NCBI GenBank assembly: GCA_937988695.1
Contig: CALKHM010000083.1
Location: 1 to 9,731 of the forward strand
DNA from: an uncultured Microbacterium sp.
GTDB lineage: Bacteria; Actinomycetota; Actinomycetes; Actinomycetales; Microbacteriaceae
Direction of reading: 5' to 3'
DNA: 9,731 nucleotides
Positions 1-4,366 of this stretch are shown in pieces (the stretch's first letter is position 1; each line of letters opens with the position of its first letter). A model generated the notes under the pieces. The model was given only the letters and a program-made list of their open reading frames with translations, was not told where the DNA came from and ran no database searches. Made by a program: the position numbers and the translations under genes.

Positions 1-30
1 GCACATCAAACCGCCGGCAGTTTGATGTGC
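1..30. repeat. perfect 11-bp inverted repeat (hairpin)
   Basis: The arms GCACATCAAAC (1-11) and GTTTGATGTGC (20-30) are perfect complements around an 8-nt loop. It lies 52 bp beyond the coaBC stop, so on the minus strand it could be the stem of a terminator for coaBC. The base of the stem is at the window edge, so a following U-tract cannot be checked. An operator for an unseen gene to the left is equally possible. Confidence 0.6.
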
Positions 31-36
31 ACTGGG

Positions 37-54
37 CAAATTCATGTGAATTTG
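37..54. repeat. 18-bp palindrome, 8-bp arms
   Basis: CAAATTCA-TG-TGAATTTG is a perfect dyad with a 2-nt centre. It is A+T-rich in otherwise very G+C-rich DNA. The form suits a dimeric regulator site or a small terminator stem. No gene start is visible close by inside the window, so its role is open. Confidence 0.5.
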
Positions 55-81
55 GGGCGGGGGGAGGGGCGGGGGGCGGGG
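54..81 (+). other. five-run G tract (G-quadruplex motif) abutting the coaBC stop
   Basis: The plus strand reads G4-C-G6-A-G4-C-G6-C-G4: five runs of at least four G, each separated by one base. This meets the usual quadruplex pattern with very short loops. It ends one base before the coaBC stop triplet (82-84). Because coaBC is read from the minus strand, its transcript carries the C-rich complement here, and the G-rich strand is the template. It could act in termination or RNA polymerase pausing, including as a C-rich, G-poor Rho loading site. That role is inference. Confidence 0.6.
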
Positions 82-1278
82 TCAGCGCGCGGCGAGCACC
101 GCGTCCCAGATCGCGTCGGCGACGGCGCGCTTGGTTCCGGATGCCGCAGCCACGACGTGTCCGCCCGCACCGAGCACGATCACCTCGTTCTCGCCCGCCT
201 CGAACCCGCGGCCCCACCCGACCTCGTTCACGACCAGCAGGTCGGCGCCCTTGCGGGCGAGCTTGCGGCGGCCGCGTTCGAGCAGCTCCTCACCGTGCGA
301 GGTCTCGGCCGCGAAGCCGACGACGATCTGGCCGTTGCGCCGGTCGCGGGCGAGGTTCGAGAGCACGTCCTCGGTCTCGACGAGGGCGAGCGTGCGCTCC
401 GGGCCCCCGGCGGACTCCTTCGCGAGCTTCGTGTCGGAGGCTGAGACGGGACGGTAGTCGGCCACCGCGGCGGCCATCACGACGACGTCCGCCGTGGCGG
501 CGGCATCCGTCATCGCGGTCAGCAGGTCTGCGGCGGTCCCCGCATGCACCACGGTCAGCCCCGCGGCATCGGTCAGCACGCCATCGTCGGTGTGCGCGGC
601 GACCAGCGTCACGTGAGCGCCGCGGTCGGCGGCGGCACGGGCGAGCGCGACGCCCTGACGTCCGCTGGAGCGGTTGCCGATGAAGCGCACCGGGTCGATC
701 GGCTCCCGGGTGCCGCCCGTCGAGACGGCGACGGTCAGCCCGGCGAGGTCCTGCGGACGCAGAACGGCCAGGGCGCGCTCGACGATCTCCTCGGGTTCGA
801 GCATGCGGCCCGGGCCGGAGTCGCCGCCGGTGAGCTCCCCGTCGGCAGGGCCGACGACGTGCACGCCACGGGCGGACAGCGTCGCAACATTGGCCTGCGT
901 GGCGGGATGCCGCCACATCTCGGTGTGCATGGCAGGAGCGACGACCACCGGGGCCGTGGTGGCCAGTAGGGTGGTCCCGAGCAGGTCGCCGGCCAGGCCC
1001 GCGGCCATCTTCGCGAGGGAGTCAGCCGTGGCGGGAGCGACGATCACCAGGTCAGCCTGGCGGCCCAGGGCCACGTGGCGCACCTGCGGCACGTCGTCGT
1101 GCACGCTGGTGGTGACCGGATGGCGACTGATCGCCTCCCAGGTGGGCAGTCCGACGAACCGCAGCGCATCGTCGGTGGGGATGACGTGAACCTCGTGACC
1201 GGCCTTGACCAGCAGCCGCACCAGATGCACGCTCTTGTAGGCGGCGATGCCGCCGGTGACTCCCACGACCACGAACAT
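82..1278 (-). CDS. coaBC: bifunctional phosphopantothenoylcysteine decarboxylase / phosphopantothenate-cysteine ligase
   Basis: CoaBC joins cysteine to 4'-phosphopantothenate (CoaB, CTP-dependent) and decarboxylates the product to 4'-phosphopantetheine (CoaC, FMN-dependent), in the cytoplasmic coenzyme A pathway. The 398-aa length is normal. CoaC, about residues 1-175, starts with the flavoprotein motif GVTGGIAAYKS (6-16), has the likely catalytic His68 (VRHVAL) and the motif APAMHTEMW (114-122). The flap region ELTGGDSGPGRM lacks the Cys known from E. coli; mycobacterial CoaBC, as I recall it, has the same pattern. CoaB, from about 180, has GTREPIDPVRFIGNRSSG (189-206), MAAAVADYRP (268-277), the Lys-rich stretch TKLAKES (283-289) and VGFAAET. 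The ATG at 1278 has GGGAGGA 7 nt upstream (1286-1292). The gene stands alone, without the rpoZ/metK neighbours seen in other actinobacteria, and diverges from the NRDE gene. Confidence 0.96.
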   Translation of the reverse strand: MFVVVGVTGGIAAYKSVHLVRLLVKAGHEVHVIPTDDALRFVGLPTWEAISRHPVTTSVHDDVPQVRHVALGRQADLVIVAPATADSLAKMAAGLAGDLLGTTLLATTAPVVVAPAMHTEMWRHPATQANVATLSARGVHVVGPADGELTGGDSGPGRMLEPEEIVERALAVLRPQDLAGLTVAVSTGGTREPIDPVRFIGNRSSGRQGVALARAAADRGAHVTLVAAHTDDGVLTDAAGLTVVHAGTAADLLTAMTDAAATADVVVMAAAVADYRPVSASDTKLAKESAGGPERTLALVETEDVLSNLARDRRNGQIVVGFAAETSHGEELLERGRRKLARKGADLLVVNEVGWGRGFEAGENEVIVLGAGGHVVAAASGTKRAVADAIWDAVLAAR

Positions 1279-1307
1279 GGCTCGATCCTCCCATGCGACG
1301 GTGCGCC
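1279..1307. promoter_or_regulatory. 29-bp divergent gap between coaBC and the NRDE gene
   Basis: Only 29 bp separate the two divergent starts. The plus-strand bases 1286-1292 (tcctccc) are the coaBC ribosome binding site. There is no room for two conventional promoters, so at least one promoter must lie inside the opposite gene's coding sequence. No purine-rich site precedes the NRDE start, which leaves leaderless translation as an option. I see no clear -10/-35 pair. Confidence 0.5.
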
Positions 1308-2024
1308 GTGTGCACGGTGATCCTCCACGTCCCCGAGACGGCCGGCGAGCCGGTGCGTCTGCTCGCCGTGCGCGACGAGGACCCGACGCGTGACTGGCAG
1401 CCGCTAGGGGCGTGGTGGCCGGATCGCCCCGGCGTCGTCGGCGTGCGCGATGTCCGCGCCGGCGGAGCGTGGCTGGCGGCGGATGCCACAGCCGGCCGGC
1501 TGGCCGTGCTGCTGAACCGCGCGAGCCCGCCGGTTCCCGACGGGATGAGGCAGATCTCGCGGGGCGGGATCGTGCTGGATGCCGTGTGCGGCCGGCCGCC
1601 GCATCCCACTCCCGCGGTCCTGGGGTTCAACCTCGTCGAGGTGACCGCGGGCTCGGTGACGGTGACGACCTGGGACGGGGCGGCGGTGCGCCAGACGTCG
1701 GTCGGCTCGGGCGTGCACATGATCGCGCACGACGACCTCGACGACCCGCGCACCGCACGGATCACCGCCTGGCACGATGCGTTCGCGCAGGCCTCGTCGC
1801 GGGACGACTGGGAGCGCGCCTGGCTCGATGTGCTCGCGCAGTCGGCAAGGCTCGGCCCCGACGACGACCGCGCGATCATCCGCGACAACCGCGTGCACGG
1901 CTATCCCACCCAGTCGCTGCTGCTGTGCACGGCGTCGGTCGGCGCGGCCGGGGTGGACGTGTCGTACGGGGAGCTCGCACGCCCTGGCATGTGGAACGAG
2001 ATCACGCTCGTCCCCCCGGTGTGA
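1308..2024 (+). CDS. NRDE / TANGO2-like family protein
   Basis: Resembles the NRDE (TANGO2, Pfam Ser-Thr-rich Golgi-type) family, whose members begin Met-Cys-Thr and are thought to adopt an N-terminal-nucleophile hydrolase fold; eukaryotic TANGO2 has been linked to heme and lipid handling, and the bacterial role is unknown. I chose GTG 1308 because it gives MCTVILHVPE with Cys at position 2; the ATG at 1293 would add five residues (MRRCA) and bury it. The namesake motif is present as VRDED (21-25), with Val in place of Asn. A GGAWL block follows, then AVLLNR, and the C-terminus holds the serine/threonine-containing TQSLLLCTASV. The length is 238 aa, normal for the family, with no signal peptide or membrane span. 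No convincing Shine-Dalgarno precedes either start. The family call is by eye and fairly secure; activity is not predictable. Confidence 0.8.
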   Translation: MCTVILHVPETAGEPVRLLAVRDEDPTRDWQPLGAWWPDRPGVVGVRDVRAGGAWLAADATAGRLAVLLNRASPPVPDGMRQISRGGIVLDAVCGRPPHPTPAVLGFNLVEVTAGSVTVTTWDGAAVRQTSVGSGVHMIAHDDLDDPRTARITAWHDAFAQASSRDDWERAWLDVLAQSARLGPDDDRAIIRDNRVHGYPTQSLLLCTASVGAAGVDVSYGELARPGMWNEITLVPPV

Positions 2025-2030
2025 CCCCGC

Positions 2031-2116
2031 GCCGACCTTGCCCCCATTACGCCGACCTTGCCGTCGGTAGGCCGACCTTGCCGTCGGTACGCCCACCTTG
2101 CCGTCGGTACGCCCAG
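2031..2116. repeat. four 20-bp tandem direct repeats plus partial fifth
   Basis: Units begin at 2031, 2051, 2071 and 2091, with consensus GCCGACCTTGCCGTCGGTAC; a partial unit starts at 2111. Units 2 and 3 differ only in the last base, unit 4 has one change at position 4, and unit 1 diverges in its second half. Inside a unit, CCGAC and GTCGG are complementary around CTTGCC, so each intact unit can form a 5-bp hairpin, and adjacent units can pair alternatively. The 20-bp period is not a multiple of three. The array begins 6 bp after the NRDE stop and lies upstream of the next gene. Confidence 0.85.
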
Positions 2117-2174
2117 ATCGCATCGGCGTTGACCCCTCGGGCACCGTAGGCCCCACGCGCCGCGACGGAACCGG

Positions 2175-2203
2175 ATGACGGTGTCGACGGCCACCGCTAC
2201 GAT
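2175..2203 (+). promoter_or_regulatory. putative sigma-70-type promoter for the pentapeptide-repeat gene
   Basis: ATGACG (2175-2180), a 17-bp spacer and TACGAT (2198-2203) resemble the TTGACA/TATAAT consensus. Transcription would start near 2210, leaving a leader of about 17 nt that holds the ribosome binding site GGAAGGA (2216-2222). Spacing and location fit well; the sequence match is moderate. Confidence 0.4.
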
Positions 2204-2226
2204 CGAGTGCGACTCGGAAGGACCCG

Positions 2227-2889
2227 ATGCCGAAGAAGGTCACGCTCACCACCCCATCCATCGACCCGCTCGACCTTCCGGATCTCGTCGACGGGATCGT
2301 GGGCGACCTGGCCGCGCACGGCATGTTCGACGTGACCCGGTTCGCCGATGCCGACATCTCGGGCGTCGACCTGTCGGGGATCTCGTTCACCGAGTGCGAA
2401 CTGGCCGGACTCACCGCGCACGAGACGCAGTTCCGAGCCGCTCGGTTCGTACAGACTCGCATCGAGCGGCTGAACGCGCCAGTCTTCGCAGCGGCGCGGG
2501 CGACGATCCAGGATGCCGAGATTCTGCGCTCACGGCTGGGATCGGTCGAACTCTACGACGGAGAGATCCAGCGCGTCACCGTGACGGGAAGCAAGCTCGG
2601 CTGGGTGAACCTGCGCGCGGCACGGCTGTGTGATGTGCAGTTCACGGGGTGCACGATCGACGAGCTCGACCTGACGAACGCCCGGCTGGCGCGCGTCGCC
2701 TTCGAGGATTGCGCGGTCCAGACGCTGCGCCTGGACGGTGCACGATTGGTGCACGTCGATCTGCGCGGACTCGACATGCACGTCATCGCGGGCGTCGAGA
2801 ATCTCACGGGAGCGACGCTCAGCCATGCCCAGACGGTGCTCATGGCGCCGCTGTTCGCGGAGCATTTCGGCATCACCGTCGCTGGGTGA
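2227..2889 (+). CDS. pentapeptide-repeat-like protein
   Basis: A 220-aa soluble protein without signal peptide. Much of it follows the five-residue rhythm of pentapeptide-repeat proteins (hydrophobic residue, usually L or F, at the centre and small residue two before): for example ADISGVDLSGISFTECELAG (42-61), TNARLARVAFEDCAVQTLRL (150-169) and GARLVHVDLRGLDM (171-184). This predicts a right-handed quadrilateral beta helix. The repeats are degenerate between about residues 75 and 120. The tail, ending ATLSHAQTVLMAPLFAEHFGITV, resembles the end of other actinobacterial members, so the protein is probably intact. Some relatives (MfpA, Qnr) bind DNA gyrase, but nothing here shows that. The start has GGAAGGA five bases upstream. 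The stop codon lies inside the 2886-3141 repeat array, so the last residues may have been set when the repeat arrived. Confidence 0.82.
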   Translation: MPKKVTLTTPSIDPLDLPDLVDGIVGDLAAHGMFDVTRFADADISGVDLSGISFTECELAGLTAHETQFRAARFVQTRIERLNAPVFAAARATIQDAEILRSRLGSVELYDGEIQRVTVTGSKLGWVNLRAARLCDVQFTGCTIDELDLTNARLARVAFEDCAVQTLRLDGARLVHVDLRGLDMHVIAGVENLTGATLSHAQTVLMAPLFAEHFGITVAG

Positions 2890-3141
2890 GCGCGGGGCTC
2901 GTTTCGACTCGCTGTGCTCGCTCAACGACCGGGAGTGGGGGTGAGCGCGGGGCTCGTTTCGACTCGCTGTGCTCGCTCAACGACCGGGGTGCTGTGCTCG
3001 CTCAACGACCGGGAGTGGGCGGGAGCGCGGGGCTCGTTTCGACTCGCTGCGCTCGCTCAACGACCGGGGTGCTGCGCTCGCTCAACGACCGGGGTGCTGT
3101 GCTCGCTCAACGACCGGGAGTGCTGTGCTCGCTCAACGACC
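2886..3141. repeat. seven-copy repeat array between convergent genes
   Basis: The 20-bp core GCTGYGCTCGCTCAACGACC occurs at 2911, 2966, 2991, 3046, 3071, 3096 and 3122 (Y is C in the third-to-last pair at 3046 and 3071, T elsewhere). Three copies sit in a longer unit that begins (T/G)GAGCGCGGGGCTCGTTTC at 2887, 2942 and 3022; the others are short units. Core spacings are 55, 25, 55, 25, 25 and 26 bp. The first 48 bp of the first two long units (from 2886 and 2941) are identical. The array fills the space between the 3' ends of the pentapeptide-repeat gene and paiB. Similar words are, from memory, dispersed in Microbacteriaceae genomes. Confidence 0.9.
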
Positions 3142-3152
3142 GGGGCGCGGGG

Positions 3153-3767
3153 TCAGAGCTGCCCGGAACGCACCCGCTGGGCGGCGTCCTCTCGGCCCTC
3201 GGCGTCGTATCCGGCGACCACGCCGGCGCGGTCGGCGTCCGATCTGTTCTGGCTCCATTTCGCCTTCGCGTCGACCTGCTCGACCACGAGCTCCACGCCG
3301 ACGATCGCGCGCAGCTGGCCGGCGACGTACTTCTCCGGAGCGTCCGTGACCGCCCACGGGTGGCCGCGGTCGACCTCATGCCGGTCGGTGAGGCGGGTCA
3401 CAGTATTCCGCAGCCAGTCCACGTCGTCGTGCACGCTCACCGGTCCGCGCAGCTGCACGGCGGAGTAGTTCCACGTCGGCACGACCTTGCCGTGCTCGGC
3501 CTTGGCCGCGTACCAGGACGGCGTGACGTACGCCTCGGGTCCGTAGACGACGACGAGCCCCGTGGATCCCTCGGCGATGCGCTTCCAGTGCTCGTTCGCG
3601 CGAGCGAAGTGAGCGATGATGCGGTCGCCCTCCCACAGGATGGGCAGGAGCGTGGCATCCGGAGCGCCGTCGGCGCCTGCCGTGACGAGTGTCCCGACGG
3701 ATGCCGCGTGGACGAACGCCCGCGCGGCCGTCAGGTCGTCGATCCGGTTGAAGTGGGGGACGTACAT
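3153..3767 (-). CDS. PaiB-family FMN-binding negative transcriptional regulator
   Basis: A 204-aa protein of the PaiB family (FMN-binding split-barrel fold), about the length of Bacillus subtilis PaiB, which with the acetyltransferase PaiA affects protease and sporulation genes. The start MYVPHFN is the family signature. Other family-like blocks are GTLVT (25-29), AHFARANEHW (52-61), VTPSWYAAK (81-89), VPTWNYSAV (96-104), EKYVAGQLRAIVGVEL (145-160) and KWSQNRSDAD (170-179). I placed the start at ATG 3767 rather than the in-frame ATG at 3833, because the first would put 22 unrelated residues before the signature; GGAG lies 1-4 bases plus one upstream (3769-3772). No paiA is nearby. The actual role in actinobacteria, regulator or flavin enzyme, is unproven. 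It converges on the pentapeptide-repeat gene and diverges from the lipoprotein gene. Confidence 0.9.
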   Translation of the reverse strand: MYVPHFNRIDDLTAARAFVHAASVGTLVTAGADGAPDATLLPILWEGDRIIAHFARANEHWKRIAEGSTGLVVVYGPEAYVTPSWYAAKAEHGKVVPTWNYSAVQLRGPVSVHDDVDWLRNTVTRLTDRHEVDRGHPWAVTDAPEKYVAGQLRAIVGVELVVEQVDAKAKWSQNRSDADRAGVVAGYDAEGREDAAQRVRSGQL

Positions 3768-3824
3768 GCTCCGACAGTACGCCGGGTCTATGGTGGGCTT
3801 CACCGGATCGGCAAGGGGGCGACC
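3768..3824. promoter_or_regulatory. 57-bp divergent region between paiB-like and lipoprotein genes
   Basis: This short gap must carry both promoters unless one is elsewhere. On the plus strand TATGGT (3789-3794) is a reasonable -10 and GGGGG (3815-3819) a ribosome binding site for the lipoprotein gene; no good -35 is seen. On the minus strand TACTGT (3773-3778) could be a -10 very close to the paiB start. Both are weak calls. Confidence 0.3.
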
Positions 3825-4247
3825 ATGCGTCATCGTCTCGGCATGGCGGCAGCGGTGCCGGTCGCCGCGGTGCTGGTAGTGGTCCTAGCCGGCGGGCTCG
3901 CCGGATGCACCGGCCCCGACGTGACGTTCGAGAAGGTCCGCGGGCTGCCGACAGAAGTGCCGGTGTCGGATGCCGCGGTGTCTGAGGCCACCCCGATCGC
4001 CGTGGCCCGCGGCACCGATCAGCTGGTGGTCGTCGCGTGGGGAAGCTCGACGTGTCCGCCGATGCCGACCGCGATCTCGACGGCTGAGCCGACGCCGAAG
4101 ATCACGTTCGCCTCCGGCTCGGGCACGTGCACGGACGATCTCGCCCCCACCAGCTTCGTGTTCCCCCGAGACGAGCTCGGCGGGCAGCTCCCCGCAAAGG
4201 TCGTGGTGGTCGTCGACGGGACCGCGACGGAGCTCGCCGTCCGCTGA
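3825..4247 (+). CDS. small exported lipoprotein of unknown function
   Basis: A 140-aa predicted lipoprotein. The N-terminus has basic residues (MRHR), a hydrophobic stretch (about 8-25) and the lipobox LAGC with Cys28, so the mature protein should be anchored to the outer face of the cytoplasmic membrane. The mature part has two cysteines, Cys77 in WGSSTCPPMP and Cys102 in GTCTDDLAPT, which could form a disulfide. The WGSS-C-P and C-T-x-D-L-A-P-T pattern is one I recall in uncharacterised actinobacterial lipoproteins; no function is known to me. ATG 3825 is preceded by GGGGG at 3815-3819. A longer open frame runs in from 2649, but only this part looks like a protein. The last codons (ending TELAVR) and stop are repeated downstream in a 45-bp direct duplication. 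Confidence 0.85.
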   Translation: MRHRLGMAAAVPVAAVLVVVLAGGLAGCTGPDVTFEKVRGLPTEVPVSDAAVSEATPIAVARGTDQLVVVAWGSSTCPPMPTAISTAEPTPKITFASGSGTCTDDLAPTSFVFPRDELGGQLPAKVVVVVDGTATELAVR

Positions 4248-4347
4248 AGCGCCTCCCGGCGCGCCCGCCTCGCACGCTCCCGGCGCGCACGCCCCGCACT
4301 CTCGACGGAGCTCGCCGTCCGCTGAAGCGCCTCCCGGCGCGCCCGCC
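4225..4347. repeat. 45-bp perfect direct repeat duplicating the lipoprotein gene's 3' end
   Basis: Positions 4225-4269 and 4303-4347 are identical over 45 bp, a 78-bp period. Each copy holds the final codons of the lipoprotein gene, its TGA and about 22 bp beyond. Between them, 4276-4293 matches 16 of 18 bases of the copies' last part (CTCCCGGCGCGCNCGCC), giving three copies of that sub-unit. The block fills most of the 119-bp gap between the convergent lipoprotein and GH3 genes. I see no U-tract terminator here. Confidence 0.85.
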
Positions 4348-4366
4348 CCACCCACGCCACCCACCC

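Noticed and set aside
27..683. Arg- and Pro-rich plus-strand open frames over coaBC
   Set aside because: Low-complexity translations typical of antisense frames in high-G+C DNA; no start signal or family resemblance.
800..930. CoaC flap without the E. coli-type Cys and PAMH instead of PAMN, as a sign of a defective enzyme
   Set aside because: Mycobacterial CoaBC, as I recall it, shows the same pattern, so it is probably the actinobacterial norm.
2886..3141. Repeat array considered as a CRISPR
   Set aside because: Gaps between cores are only 5-6 bp or a shared 35-bp long-unit half; there are no unique spacers and no cas genes.
3768..3833. PaiB start at ATG 3833
   Set aside because: Adds 22 residues unlike the family before the MYVPHFN signature and would overlap the lipoprotein gene start.
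2649..4247. 532-aa open frame as one large protein
   Set aside because: It crosses the pentapeptide-repeat gene out of frame, the repeat array and paiB antisense. Only the last 140 residues, from ATG 3825, look like a protein.
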